A DNA stretch of 64,000 nucleotides, from NCBI RefSeq assembly GCF_004028095.1, contig NZ_SBHM01000007.1, forward strand, positions 1,054,001 to 1,118,000, given 5' to 3'. Positions 7,150 to 15,995 of this stretch are shown one piece after another (position 1 is the first letter of the stretch; the number at the start of each line of letters is the position of its first letter). This stretch comes from Paenarthrobacter ureafaciens. GTDB lineage: Bacteria > Actinomycetota > Actinomycetes > Actinomycetales > Micrococcaceae. Made by a program: the position numbers and the translations under genes. The notes under the pieces are model-generated. The model did no database searches, had not been told where the DNA came from, and saw only the letters and a program-made list of their open reading frames with translations.

Positions 7150-8523
7150 TTACAGTGCCTTCACGGCGCCCAGCACTTTGGTCAGGGAATCCTTGGCGTC
7201 CCCGAACAGCAGCGTGGTTTGTGGCTCGTAGAGAAGGTCATTCTCGATGCCCGCGAAGCCGGGCCGCATGGATCGCTTCAGGAACACGACTTGCCGGGCA
7301 TCGGCCACTTCCAGGATGGGCATCCCGTAGATCGGCGAACCGGCGGTGGTCTTGGCTGCAGGATTCACCACGTCATTGGCTCCGACCACCAAGGCCACGT
7401 CCGCGGTTTTGAATTCCGAGTTGATGTCTCCCATTTCCTTCAGGGACTCGTAAGGCACGTTCGCCTCCGCGAGCAGCACGTTCATGTGCCCGGGCATGCG
7501 ACCGGCCACGGGATGGATCGCGAAGTCAACCTCCGTCCCGCGGGATTCCAGGGCCGAGGCAAGCTCTGCCGCCGTGTGCTGGCCCTGCGCTACGGCCAAT
7601 CCGTAGCCGGGCACGATGATCACCCGTTGTGCGTAGCCGAGGAGCACCGCCACGTCTTCTGCGCTGGAAGAACGCACCGGCCGTTCGCTCACGGCCGTGG
7701 ACCCCGCCGTCGAACCTCCCTTGAAGGCGCCGAACATGATGCCGGCGACGCTGCGTCCCATGGCCGCGGCCATGGCGCGGGTCAGGATGGTGCCGGAGGC
7801 CCCCACCAGGGTTCCCGCCACCAAAAGCAACACGTTGCCCAGGACCAGGCCGGAGGCCGCAACCGCCAGGCCCGTGAAGGCGTTCAAGAGCGAAATGACA
7901 ATCGGAACATCGGCGCCGCCCACCGGAAGGACCAGCAGCACGCCCGCAACCAGCCCCAGCACCAGGAGCACCACGGCCAAAGCCATTGAACCGCCAAGAA
8001 TCACCACCACGCCCACGGCTACGGCAGCCAACAACACAAGAGCCATCAGCACCGGCAGGCCAGGAAAGGTGACCGGCCGCGTGGTCATGAGTCCCTGCAG
8101 CTTCGCGAACGTCACGGCGGAACCGGCAAACGACACCGCCCCCACCAACAACGTGAACACAATCGCCAAGCGCACCCACGGATCATCCGTGTGCGGAAGC
8201 TCCAGCAATGCCACCAGGGCCGCAGCGCCGCCGCCCACGCCGTTGAAGAGTGCCACGAGTTGCGGCATCTGGGTCATCTGGACGCGCCGGGCAACCGGCG
8301 CTGCGATGCCGGATCCCACCACGATCGCGCCCAGGATCCACGGAATGTTGTCCAACTTCACCGATAGAAACACCGTCACTACTGCCAGCAGGGCGCCGAA
8401 CGCGCCGATGAGGTTGCCGCGGCGGGCCGTCTTCGGCGAGCTCAGTCCCTTCAGCGCGAGGATGAAACAGGCAGCCGCAGCAAGGTACAGGAGGGCAGTC
8501 CAGGTGGGGTCGAGGAGCGTCAT
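7150..8523 (-). CDS. pntB: NAD(P) transhydrogenase subunit beta
   Basis: Beta subunit of the membrane-bound proton-translocating transhydrogenase, which reduces NADP+ with NADH at the expense of the proton gradient. The 457 residues fit the family length. About eight or nine hydrophobic helices occupy the first ~260 residues. The NADP(H)-binding domain III follows, with VAVLLGYAQRVIIVPGYGLAVAQGQ split by family motifs such as HPVAGRMPGHMNVLLAEA and VVGANDVVNPAA. The start overlaps pntAB by 4 nt (ATGA), so this is the last gene of the pnt operon. Confidence 0.95.
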   Translation of the reverse strand: MTLLDPTWTALLYLAAAACFILALKGLSSPKTARRGNLIGAFGALLAVVTVFLSVKLDNIPWILGAIVVGSGIAAPVARRVQMTQMPQLVALFNGVGGGAAALVALLELPHTDDPWVRLAIVFTLLVGAVSFAGSAVTFAKLQGLMTTRPVTFPGLPVLMALVLLAAVAVGVVVILGGSMALAVVLLVLGLVAGVLLVLPVGGADVPIVISLLNAFTGLAVAASGLVLGNVLLLVAGTLVGASGTILTRAMAAAMGRSVAGIMFGAFKGGSTAGSTAVSERPVRSSSAEDVAVLLGYAQRVIIVPGYGLAVAQGQHTAAELASALESRGTEVDFAIHPVAGRMPGHMNVLLAEANVPYESLKEMGDINSEFKTADVALVVGANDVVNPAAKTTAGSPIYGMPILEVADARQVVFLKRSMRPGFAGIENDLLYEPQTTLLFGDAKDSLTKVLGAVKAL

Positions 8524-8876
8524 GGCCGCCGCTCCCCTGCTCCGCCGCTACCGGAACGACCTGCGCTACCGGCAGCGTCAGTGCCCGACGGCGGCCGCTG
8601 CCTTCCGCGGAACATCTCCAGCATGCGGTCGGTCACCACGAAGCCGCCCACGAGGTTGGCCGTGGCAAGCACAACCGCCAAGAGGGCAACCGCCAGCACC
8701 CAGGGGTCCGAAGCTTGCCCGGCCACGATGATGGCTCCCACCAGGATGATCCCGTGAATGGCGTTGGCCCCGGACATCAACGGCGTATGCAAGGTGCTGG
8801 AAACCTTGGAAACCACTTCGAATCCGACAAACACCGCCAGCACGGTGATCGTCAGCAGGCTCATACCGTCCATCAA
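8520..8876 (-). CDS. pntAB: NAD(P) transhydrogenase alpha subunit, membrane part
   Basis: Membrane domain of the alpha subunit, encoded separately as in many actinobacteria. The 118 residues contain three to four hydrophobic helices (LLTITVLAVFVGFEVVSKV, GIILVGAIIVAG, WVLAVALLAVVLATANLVGGF) and the conserved VSSTLHTPLMSGANAIHGI segment. The tail after residue ~90 is a Gly/Ser/Arg-rich cytoplasmic extension (SGTDAAGSAGRSGSGG) not needed for the fold. It overlaps both neighbours by 4 nt, pointing to coupled translation of the three subunits. Confidence 0.93.
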   Translation of the reverse strand: MMDGMSLLTITVLAVFVGFEVVSKVSSTLHTPLMSGANAIHGIILVGAIIVAGQASDPWVLAVALLAVVLATANLVGGFVVTDRMLEMFRGRQRPPSGTDAAGSAGRSGSGGAGERRP

Positions 8877-10039
8877 CGCGCTCCTTCTGTTCCCAATGCA
8901 GCGAGGGCTTCCGCCGTTGGACCGTGCCGGATGGCACCGTCGTGGGTCAGGCAGGTTCCGGCCACCACTTCGTCGTCGAAGTCCGGGGCAACCGCCCCGT
9001 CCTGGGTCATGAGGGCCAGCAGGTTCGCCACATTCTTGGCGTAGAGCCTCGAAGCATCGGCCGGCATGGCTGAGGCGGCGTCCTTCATACCCACCAGTGT
9101 GACCTCGCCCTGCCCGTCTGCTGTGGGAATGTGCAGGTCTTGGCCGGGAATCACGCCCTCCACATTGCCTCCGGACTCCGCGGCCAAGTCCACAACCACG
9201 GACCCCGGCCGCATTCCTTGGACCATCTCGCGGGTGACCAGCATGGGCGCGCGCCTCCCGGGCACCGCAGCAGTGGTGATGAGGACATCGGCCTGCGCCA
9301 CGTGCGGGGCCAGCAAAGCTCTCTGCAAAGCACCCCGATCGGCGCTGAGCTCACGCGCGTAGCCGCCGGACGCCTCCGCGGTTTCGAGGTCCAGTTTGAT
9401 GAACGTTCCACCCATGGAAGCCACCTCATCCGCGGAGGCGGGCCGGATGTCGTTGGCAGAGACGCGTGCTCCTAACCGCTTTGCCGTGCCAATGGCCTGC
9501 AACCCGGCAACACCCGCGCCCAACACCAGCACGCGGGCAGGCGGGATGGTCCCTGCAGCAGTCATGTAGAGGGGGAAGAAGCGCGGCAAACGCATCGCAG
9601 CTTCGAGCACGCAGCGGTATCCGGCAACCAGCGCCTGGGATGTCAGTGCATCCATGGACTGGGCCCGGGAGATGCGTGGAACCAGTTCCAGGGCGAAGGA
9701 GGTGATGCCGCCGGCGGCGAGCGCGCGTACGGTAGGCAACTCCGACGACGGCGACCCCAGCCCCACGGTGACGGCGCCACGACGGAGGGCTCCCGCCGTC
9801 GTCGGGTCCATGGGACGCACGTGGCAGTAGACCTCAAGTGCTCCGAGGTCCAGGGACGGGACCACCGTGGCACCCGCGGCCTGGTAGTCGGCATCGCTGT
9901 GGCCGGAGGCCTGCCCCGCTCCGGACTCTATGGACACCTCCAGGCCCAGGCCGACCAATTGCTTGACTGTTTCCGGTGTTGCCGCCACCCGCCGCTCGCC
10001 GTCGAGCGTTTCGCGTGCAATGCCTGCTCTCACCGCCAC
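8873..10039 (-). CDS. pntAA: NAD(P) transhydrogenase alpha subunit, NAD(H)-binding part
   Basis: Soluble NAD(H)-binding domain I of the transhydrogenase, 388 residues. The alanine dehydrogenase/PNT N-terminal domain starts RAGIARETLDGERRVAATPETVKQL. The Rossmann motif is VLVLGAGVAGLQAIGTAKRLGA near residue 170-190, followed by the characteristic RPASADEVASMGGTF segment. It is the first gene of the pntAA-pntAB-pntB operon and diverges from the FMN reductase at 10218. The operon would help balance NADH and NADPH, useful beside aromatic catabolism. Confidence 0.93.
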   Translation of the reverse strand: MAVRAGIARETLDGERRVAATPETVKQLVGLGLEVSIESGAGQASGHSDADYQAAGATVVPSLDLGALEVYCHVRPMDPTTAGALRRGAVTVGLGSPSSELPTVRALAAGGITSFALELVPRISRAQSMDALTSQALVAGYRCVLEAAMRLPRFFPLYMTAAGTIPPARVLVLGAGVAGLQAIGTAKRLGARVSANDIRPASADEVASMGGTFIKLDLETAEASGGYARELSADRGALQRALLAPHVAQADVLITTAAVPGRRAPMLVTREMVQGMRPGSVVVDLAAESGGNVEGVIPGQDLHIPTADGQGEVTLVGMKDAASAMPADASRLYAKNVANLLALMTQDGAVAPDFDDEVVAGTCLTHDGAIRHGPTAEALAALGTEGAR

Positions 10040-10217
10040 CCCTCTCCGGAGCCGTCCCGACCATGATTGCCACGAGTCTATGACCGCAAGGCGTCTGGCG
10101 GGAGTAGGGGGCTGCGCTATGTGCGCAACTCAACTAGGGTCGAATGAGAGCTGGGGCAACCAGCCTCCGCACGTCGACGAGCCGGTTCCGGCCGTGCCGT
10201 CGGAAAGGAACGCCGCC

Positions 10218-10829
10218 ATGGATTCATTCAAGATCGGCTATTTCGTCGGAAGCCTCTCAAGTACCTCCATCAACCGCACGCTCTCCAAGGCCCTCATCAG
10301 CGTCTCACCGCCTGAACTCGAGTTCCACGAGATCGCCATCAAAGACCTCCCGCTGTACAGCTCTGACTACGACAACGACTTTCCGCCTGCAGGCCGCGCA
10401 CTCAAGGACGCCATCGCGGCTTCGGACGGCATCCTCTTCATCTCCCCCGAATACAACCGTTCCATCCCCGGCGCTTTGAAGAACGCCATTGACTGGGGGT
10501 CACGGCCGTGGGGGACCAACTCGTTCGCCCGAAAGCCGACGGGCATCATTGGCGCTTCCCCGGGCGGCATCGGCACCGCGGTGATGCAGTCGTCCATGCG
10601 AAGCGTCCTCAGCTTCCTGGACGCGCCGCAGTTGAACGCACCTGAGGCGTACATCCGGTTTGTGGCAGACGCGTACGACGACGACGGCACAGTTAAGGAC
10701 GAAGGTACCGCCGCGCTTTTGCGCCACTATATGGAGGAGTACAGCGCGTTTGTTCAACGCGTCCTGGCCGCCAACGCACCCGGCCACATCGGTGATGAAC
10801 AGCCCGATGCCGACAAGCTGAACCGCTAG
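10218..10829 (+). CDS. NAD(P)H-dependent FMN reductase, flavodoxin-like
   Basis: A 203-residue NADPH-dependent FMN reductase/quinone reductase of the SsuE/ChrR class. The phosphate-binding loop is GSLSSTSINRTLSKAL near residue 10, and the flavin loop is SPEYNRSIPGALKNAIDWGSRP near residue 75-95. ATG 10218 follows AAGGAACGCCGCC. A longer open frame reaches back to 9930, but its first 96 residues lie in the pnt promoter region and look non-coding. The gene is monocistronic and closed by a strong terminator at 10836. The substrate is unknown. Confidence 0.88.
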   Translation: MDSFKIGYFVGSLSSTSINRTLSKALISVSPPELEFHEIAIKDLPLYSSDYDNDFPPAGRALKDAIAASDGILFISPEYNRSIPGALKNAIDWGSRPWGTNSFARKPTGIIGASPGGIGTAVMQSSMRSVLSFLDAPQLNAPEAYIRFVADAYDDDGTVKDEGTAALLRHYMEEYSAFVQRVLAANAPGHIGDEQPDADKLNR

Positions 10830-10835
10830 GGAAGG

Positions 10836-10877
10836 AAAAGTGGGCCGCACAAGTTCGGGTGTGTGCGGCCCACTTTT
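10836..10877 (+). terminator. Strong intrinsic terminator after the FMN reductase
   Basis: A perfect 16-bp stem, AAAAGTGGGCCGCACA at 10836-10851 paired with 10862-10877, has a 10-base loop and ends in TTTT. The A and T tracts at either side make it able to work in both directions. Confidence 0.9.
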
Positions 10878-10942
10878 CACCATTTCGTCAGTATGCTTAT
10901 TAGTGTGAAGGTCCTCGGACACGCCCCTACCCAGGAGAAACG

Positions 10943-11347
10943 ATGCTTCGTAGATTAACCTCGACCACTTTCGCGCTCACCCTGCTGTTCGGTTCCCTGC
11001 TGTCTGCCGGCGCCGCCAATGCCGCCGGGCCGGTTTCCGGCCACGTCAGCAGCAACGTTTCGGCAACCAGCACCAGCCCCTCACCCGAGCCGACCAACCC
11101 CTCCGGCCCCTCGACCCAGACGCCAACCAACCCCGGACCGTCACAGGGCGCCTCTGAAACCCCGAATCCTGCCGGCAGCGGCCCGGCCAACCCCGGCACC
11201 GGTGAATCGGATCCGCAGGAAGAGAACCGCACCAACGTCATTCCGTGGATCCTCGGAGCGGCAGCCCTGATCATCATCATTCTGGTGATTGTGTGGGCCA
11301 TGCGCGGACGCGGCCGGAACAAGGAAGTACAGGACGAGCAGCGCTAA
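10943..11347 (+). CDS. Secreted Pro/Ser/Thr-rich single-pass membrane protein
   Basis: A 134-residue exported protein. It has a signal peptide (MLRRLTSTTFALTLLFGSLL... cut near GAANA/AGP), a low-complexity extracellular stalk of about 65 residues rich in Pro, Ser, Thr, Asn and Gly, one transmembrane helix (VIPWILGAAALIIIILVIVWAM) and a short basic/acidic cytoplasmic tail. It lacks an LPXTG motif, so it is anchored by the helix rather than by sortase. CAGGAGAAACG precedes the ATG. The gene ends overlapping the HAD gene by 4 nt tail to tail. The stalk may be O-glycosylated; the function is unknown. Confidence 0.8.
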   Translation: MLRRLTSTTFALTLLFGSLLSAGAANAAGPVSGHVSSNVSATSTSPSPEPTNPSGPSTQTPTNPGPSQGASETPNPAGSGPANPGTGESDPQEENRTNVIPWILGAAALIIIILVIVWAMRGRGRNKEVQDEQR

Positions 11348-12021
11348 CGCGCCAGTTTCCCGATCGCACTGCTTTCGAGATTCTCCAGGAGGTGCCGCGG
11401 ATTGTCATAGACTTCCGCGGCACCTGCGTCCCGCAGTTCACCTTCGCTGATGCCGCCACAGGTCAACGCGATGGCAGGGATGCCAATGCTCCCTGCGGCC
11501 TTCACGTCCCATACGGCGTCGCCAACGAACACGACATCTTCAGGCCTGAGCCCAAGCTTGTCCAGGCAGGCCAGCAGAATGTCCGGCTCCGGCTTGCTTG
11601 CCTCGGCGTCATTGGAACTCGTCCAAGCATCGATCGACGTTCCCGCGTCCAGCACCTTGCGGCTCACGTCCAAGTCACGTTGCTGCGCCGAGGAAGCCAG
11701 ACCTACGGCCAGACCGGCGTCGGAACACGCCGCCAAGAGGTCACGGGCTGCCTCGAAAGCGCGAAGGGACGGCCAGAACGTCGAGAACACGGCACCGTGC
11801 GCCGACTTCAGCTCCTCTTCCAATTCATCCGTGCAGTCGGGGACCAGATGCCGGACCAGCTTGTCGCCGCCCATGCCCACGCAGCGGTGAATGTCGGAAA
11901 TCTGTACGTCGAGGCCCTCGCGCCTGAACGCCTGCCACCACGCGAATGCATGGAAATAGCTTGAGTCGATCAGCGTCCCGTCAACGTCAAACAGGACACC
12001 CCGCTTCTTGGATTCGGCCAC
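11344..12021 (-). CDS. HAD-family hydrolase, phosphoglycolate-phosphatase-like
   Basis: A 225-residue haloacid dehalogenase-type phosphatase. Motif I is LFDVDGTLID (nucleophile Asp and acid/base Asp), motif II is the LASS segment, motif III the lysine of EASKPEPDIL and motif IV FVGDAVWDV. An alpha-helical cap lies between motifs I and II (residues ~20-95), typical of subfamily I. Likely substrates are small phosphate esters such as phosphoglycolate or sugar phosphates, but specificity cannot be read from the sequence. It is downstream of the DUF1508 gene with a one-base gap. Confidence 0.85.
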   Translation of the reverse strand: MAESKKRGVLFDVDGTLIDSSYFHAFAWWQAFRREGLDVQISDIHRCVGMGGDKLVRHLVPDCTDELEEELKSAHGAVFSTFWPSLRAFEAARDLLAACSDAGLAVGLASSAQQRDLDVSRKVLDAGTSIDAWTSSNDAEASKPEPDILLACLDKLGLRPEDVVFVGDAVWDVKAAGSIGIPAIALTCGGISEGELRDAGAAEVYDNPRHLLENLESSAIGKLAR

Positions 12022-12022
12022 G

Positions 12023-12289
12023 TCAGCCCACCTCCACCTGCGCAGGAGCGGGGCCGGCGAGCGTCCGGTCCATCATGAATTCTTCCGACTCCAGGAGCGC
12101 GTAACGATCCGCCGAACCCTGCCGCAGCAGGCCCGTGCCGGCTACTTCCCGAAGCGCTTCCACAGCCCTCACAGCTTCCCTCTTTGAGGAGTAGCGCTTG
12201 GACAGTCCCATGAGGGTGTCCTCACCGTCCACCATCAGCACGCGGTAACCCCCATCGGGAGCGTCAACCAATTCCAGATGTCCCGCCAA
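12023..12289 (-). CDS. DUF1508/YegP-like small protein
   Basis: An 88-residue soluble protein. The segment HLELVDAPDGGYRVLMVDGEDTL followed by YSSKREAVRAVEALREVA matches the strand-strand-helix unit of DUF1508 (YegP) proteins, which usually carry one or two such units. It is co-directional with the HAD gene and one base away, so they are probably co-transcribed. The family is small and functionally unassigned. Confidence 0.65.
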   Translation of the reverse strand: MAGHLELVDAPDGGYRVLMVDGEDTLMGLSKRYSSKREAVRAVEALREVAGTGLLRQGSADRYALLESEEFMMDRTLAGPAPAQVEVG

Positions 12290-12585
12290 CCCAAACCTCC
12301 TCGTTCTGATGCCTCCGCTTAGTAAGTTTACTTATTATATAGCTGCTCTCGCCGCCTCATGAAACGCACGACGGCGGACGGCCGGCTTACGCTCCCGCCG
12401 GCACTTGCGAAGGCCGGGACCAAGAATTGTGATGGCCGTTCTGAGGACTTGGAAAAGGAACACTAAACCGAGTCACGAATCCGGTTGAGCCCATACAAGA
12501 AGGATGGCTGCTTCCCCGGGAACGCCCGCGCATGGTGTTCCCGGGGAGGCAGCTGACCTGTTTGCAGCGCTAACCGAGGAGTCAC
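12290..12585. promoter_or_regulatory. Divergent intergenic region with an AT-rich palindrome
   Basis: About 300 bases between the DUF1508 gene and the VOC gene. At 12323-12334 lies TAAGT-TT-ACTTA in an unusually AT-rich run for this genome, close upstream of the DUF1508 start on the minus strand; it could be an operator or -10 region. The VOC gene has a GAGGAG site just before its ATG at 12586. Nothing else is recognised. Confidence 0.35.
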
Positions 12586-13365
12586 ATGTCCACCAAGATT
12601 TCCAAATGGCCCGCCGGGACGCCCATGTGGGTAGACCTGTCAGTCGACGATGTGGAGGCTGCCAAAACCTTCTACACCGGCCTGTTCGGGTGGGACTACC
12701 TTTCCGCCGACGATGAGGCAGGGTATCTCCTGGCTCAACTCAATGGCCATGCCATTGCGGGCCTCGGCCCCAAGGATGATCCGGCCATGCCTTCCGCATG
12801 GACCACTTTCATGGCCTCCGACGACGTCAATGCCACCGCTGAGCGGATCCGTGAGTCCGGCGGCCAGGTGCTGATGGCGCCGTTCGACGTCATGGATTCC
12901 GGCAGGATGGCCATCGCCGCGGACACCACCGGAGCCGTCTTCGGCGTGTGGCAGGCCGGAAACCACATCGGCGCTGAACGCGTGAATGAACACGGCTCAT
13001 TGTGCTGGAACGAACTCCACACCTCCGACTACGCGGAGGCCCGGGCCTTCTACGCGGGCGTCTTCGGTTTCAATTACCACGAGGTCACAGGAGCGGACAT
13101 GGTTTACGCCACCTGCCTCCGGGACTCCGACCGCCGGGAAGTGGCCGGTATTCACCACGACACCCAAATCCCGCAGAGCGACCCCGCGTACTGGCTCACC
13201 TGGTTCGCCAGCGATGACGTCGCATCGACGGCTGCGCGGGCACAAGAACTCGGTGCAACACTGTTGGTCCCCGTGTCCGATACACCCTTTGGCCGGATGG
13301 TCATCGTTGAAGCACCGCAAGGAGACGTCTTCGGAGTTATCGCCGTGGCGCCAGCCAACGACTGA
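12586..13365 (+). CDS. Two-domain VOC (glyoxalase/extradiol-like) protein
   Basis: A 259-residue protein made of two vicinal-oxygen-chelate modules, each about 120 residues. The first starts GTPMWVDLSVDDVEAAKTFYTGLFGW and the second LCWNELHTSDYAEARAFYAGVFGF, both classic openings. Such tandem VOC proteins in actinobacteria are often near-inactive glyoxalase homologues or hydroxylase-like proteins of unknown substrate. A His is missing at the usual first metal position (W-V-D instead of H-V), so metal-dependent activity is doubtful. A bidirectional terminator follows. Confidence 0.85.
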   Translation: MSTKISKWPAGTPMWVDLSVDDVEAAKTFYTGLFGWDYLSADDEAGYLLAQLNGHAIAGLGPKDDPAMPSAWTTFMASDDVNATAERIRESGGQVLMAPFDVMDSGRMAIAADTTGAVFGVWQAGNHIGAERVNEHGSLCWNELHTSDYAEARAFYAGVFGFNYHEVTGADMVYATCLRDSDRREVAGIHHDTQIPQSDPAYWLTWFASDDVASTAARAQELGATLLVPVSDTPFGRMVIVEAPQGDVFGVIAVAPAND

Positions 13366-13414
13366 GTGACGGCACGCGGTGGCCGGGGCTGGGCCGTGAC
13401 CACCGCCTGACATG

Positions 13415-13451
13415 AAAAGCCCGACGGCGGCAGCACCGCCGTCGGGCTTTT
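13415..13451. terminator. Bidirectional intrinsic terminator between convergent genes
   Basis: A 16-bp perfect stem, AAAAGCCCGACGGCGG at 13415-13430 paired with 13436-13451, has a 5-base loop (CAGCA) and A/T tracts on both sides. It lies between the VOC gene and the EAL gene, which end facing each other. Confidence 0.92.
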
Positions 13452-13461
13452 CAGCAGGCTG

Positions 13462-14571
13462 CTAGCCGACCGACTGGGCTTCCGCTTGGGAGTGCAGGGA
13501 CCAGGACGACCAGTCGAGGGGATGCACCGACGGGCGGCCGAGCAGGTAACCCTGAGCCGCGGCAACGTTGAGGGCGGTTGCTTCCTGCAGCTCCCCGGCC
13601 GTTTCGATGCCTTGGGCCACCACGGAGGACCCCAGTTCCCGGGCAAGCGCAACAACCGCGCGGGCGCGGATGCGTTGCCCTTCAGAGTTGTCAATGCCTT
13701 CGATCAGGTGGCGGTCCAGCTTGAGGATGTCCGGACGAAGTTCCTCGATCTTGTCCATGGAAACAAAACCCGCACCGGATGCGCTGACTGCGAGGCGCAG
13801 TCCACGGCGGCGCAACGGACCCAATCCATGGTCATCGTCCCAGCCGTCGGCCAACTCCAGGCTGCCCGTCAGCTCAATAACGATCCTGTCCGGCGCCAAG
13901 CCGGCCCCTTCCAGGAGCTTCCGCACCCGCGGGTCCGCTGCCGTTTCCGGGGTGAGGTTGAAAGCTACGAACATGGTGTCCGGGAAGTCCTCTGCGGCCG
14001 CCAAGGAGCAGGACAGCGCCGCGATCTCCAGGTCTGTACCAAGACCTGCCGCCGAAGCTTCACGGAACCACACATCGGCCGCGGCGCCATCCTGCTCAAC
14101 AAACCGGATCAGGGCTTCGACGCCGATCACTTCACCGGACGGCAAGGCGTGGATGGGTTGGAAGGCTGTTAGCAGCAACTTGTCCCGCAGCACCGATTGG
14201 ATGCGCTTGCGCACCTCCGTATCCACCGGAATGGTGACCGTCTGTGGAGCCTCGGCGGATTCACGGTTCAGGCTCATGGAGTCTTGATGGGCAGCGGGAG
14301 CCTCGGCGGTCTCCGGCTGGGTTCGCGTCACGATCAAGTGCTCCAGGAGGACGCCCTTGGGATCATCGGGATGTTGCGTGAACCGCTCCTCGAGGTTCCT
14401 CCGGCTCTGCTGACTCCGGGGATCCGTTTCGGCGAGGATGGACTCAATGATTTCCAACGCCTGCTGCCGGACGCGGGTGTCGTCCGCAGCAGGGACAGGC
14501 TTACCGGCGCGATCATTCGGCGGCCCTTCCAAGGCACCGCCGGGGGGAAGAGAGAGCCCACTTCTAGACAT
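13462..14571 (-). CDS. EAL-domain protein with altered catalytic residues
   Basis: A 369-residue protein with a ~115-residue N-terminal region of no known fold and a C-terminal EAL domain. The EAL motif itself is present (GVEALIRF), as are the Asn of FNLTPE, the Glu of IELTG, the Lys of ILKLDRH and the final QGYLLGRP. The paired aspartates of the usual DDFGTG loop are replaced (SASGAGF), and the Glu of AEGVET is Gln (VAQGIET). These are metal-binding and catalytic residues in active c-di-GMP phosphodiesterases, so this copy is probably inactive and may be a sensor. ATG 14571 has GGAAAAG upstream. Confidence 0.85.
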   Translation of the reverse strand: MSRSGLSLPPGGALEGPPNDRAGKPVPAADDTRVRQQALEIIESILAETDPRSQQSRRNLEERFTQHPDDPKGVLLEHLIVTRTQPETAEAPAAHQDSMSLNRESAEAPQTVTIPVDTEVRKRIQSVLRDKLLLTAFQPIHALPSGEVIGVEALIRFVEQDGAAADVWFREASAAGLGTDLEIAALSCSLAAAEDFPDTMFVAFNLTPETAADPRVRKLLEGAGLAPDRIVIELTGSLELADGWDDDHGLGPLRRRGLRLAVSASGAGFVSMDKIEELRPDILKLDRHLIEGIDNSEGQRIRARAVVALARELGSSVVAQGIETAGELQEATALNVAAAQGYLLGRPSVHPLDWSSWSLHSQAEAQSVG

Positions 14572-14809
14572 CGACTTTTCCTTCAATGTTAATTTGTGCC
14601 GACTGCGCCCAGTACACAATCGGCTCAGCTTCGTCCACGAGCACCTCCCAGCGGCGCACGGAACAAAGCAGCCCAGTCGTGCGTCAGCGCAACCAGGCTT
14701 GTGAGGAATCCTACAAGAGACCCATGGCAACCATGAAGACCGTTTGCAGGGTTGTTACCTAACTGAGTGCTGTCTGTTGAATTCACGCCTGAAGAGGGAG
14801 CATGGCCCT

Positions 14810-15154
14810 ATGGGAACCGTCACCGAATATCTGCAGACCGTCACCGACCCTCACCGCTCCCTGCTGCAGCGGATCGTGGAAATTGCCCGTGAATTGGCGC
14901 CCGACGCGGAAGAAGGCACGAGCTACGGCATGCCTGCTTTGCTCGTGGACGGCAAGGGCTTAGTCAGCGTCCTGGAAACCAAGAAACACCTTGCGCTTTA
15001 CCCGTTCAGCGGCCAGATCCTGCCGGAAATGTCCGAGGAACTCGGCGGATACTCCTGGTCTCCCGGGACCCTGCGCTTCTCGGAGGACAATCCCCTCCCC
15101 GATTCCCTGGTGCGGCGGATCCTGGAAACCCGGCTGGCGGCGATCCGGAAGTAG
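14810..15154 (+). CDS. DUF1801-type small protein
   Basis: A 114-residue soluble protein that fits the DUF1801 (YdhG-like) fold: TVTEYLQTVTDPHRSLLQRIVEIA, then the characteristic SYGMPALLVDGKGLVSV and KKHLALYPFSGQIL. I use ATG 14810, about ten bases after GAGGGAG, because the similarity begins there. The family is common and uncharacterised, with proposed roles in small-molecule binding or iron metabolism. It converges on pcaR with only four bases between their stops. Confidence 0.75.
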   Translation: MGTVTEYLQTVTDPHRSLLQRIVEIARELAPDAEEGTSYGMPALLVDGKGLVSVLETKKHLALYPFSGQILPEMSEELGGYSWSPGTLRFSEDNPLPDSLVRRILETRLAAIRK

Positions 15155-15158
15155 CGCG

Positions 15159-15962
15159 TCAGTGCTTCGCTGACACATCCTGGGAGATCACCTTGGCAGT
15201 GGCAACCACGGCTTCCCGGACGGAATCCAAGTACGCCTCCGGGTCCGGCTGGGACGCAACCGCCTGGGCTTGCAGGGACACGTTGATGGCCGCCACGTTG
15301 TCGCCGTTGTTGTGGTTCCACACCGGGGCCGCGACGGACATCAGCCCGATTTCGAGTTCTTGGTCAAGCAGGCACCAGCCTTGCTGGCGGACGCGCTCGA
15401 CGGCGGCCCTCAAGTCAGCCGCATCGGTGATGGTTCGCGCCGTGAGCGGCTTGAGCTCCGCCGTCGAAAGGTATGCCTCAAATTTGGCCTGCGGAAGCCC
15501 GGCCAGAAGGACTCGGCCCATCGACGTCGCATAGGCCGGAAAGCGGGTGCCCACCGTAATTCCGACATTCATGATGCGCTTGGTGGCCACGCGGGCAACG
15601 TAGAAGATGTCGTGGCCATCAAGGACGGCGGCCGACGTGGACTCCCCTAGTTTCACACTGAGTTGCTCCAGATGCGGCTGCGCCAACTGAGGCAAGGACA
15701 ACGCCGACAGGTAGGAGTACCCCAGTTGCAAAACCTTGGCTGTCAGCGCGAACGTCTTGCCGTTGGTGCGGACGTAGCCGAGCTCCACCAGGGTGTAGAG
15801 GAACCGCCTGGCCGTGGCGCGGGTCAAGTCGGTACGCGCCGCGACTTCGCTCAGAGTCATGACCGGGTTGTTGGCGTCGAACGCCCGGATGACAGCGAGC
15901 CCCCGGGCCAGCGACTGAACGTACTGGTCGCTGGCTTGCGGGGTCACTGCGGAGTCGGTCAT
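15159..15962 (-). CDS. pcaR: IclR-family regulator of the beta-ketoadipate pathway
   Basis: A 267-residue IclR-type regulator. The winged helix-turn-helix is at residues ~15-75 (ALSEVAARTDLTRATARRFLYTL region, with the typical SLARGLAVIRAFD opening). The effector-binding IclR domain follows with ATSMGRVLLAGLP and the C-terminal DQELEIGLMSVAAPV. Position at the end of the pca genes and resemblance to PcaR/PcaU support a role in sensing beta-ketoadipate or protocatechuate. I prefer ATG 15962, nine bases after AGGA; a TTG at 15971 and an ATG at 15968 are in frame. Confidence 0.88.
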   Translation of the reverse strand: MTDSAVTPQASDQYVQSLARGLAVIRAFDANNPVMTLSEVAARTDLTRATARRFLYTLVELGYVRTNGKTFALTAKVLQLGYSYLSALSLPQLAQPHLEQLSVKLGESTSAAVLDGHDIFYVARVATKRIMNVGITVGTRFPAYATSMGRVLLAGLPQAKFEAYLSTAELKPLTARTITDAADLRAAVERVRQQGWCLLDQELEIGLMSVAAPVWNHNNGDNVAAINVSLQAQAVASQPDPEAYLDSVREAVVATAKVISQDVSAKH

Positions 15963-15995
15963 GGTCATCAATCCTAGTTGCGCTGAAGCCGGGGC

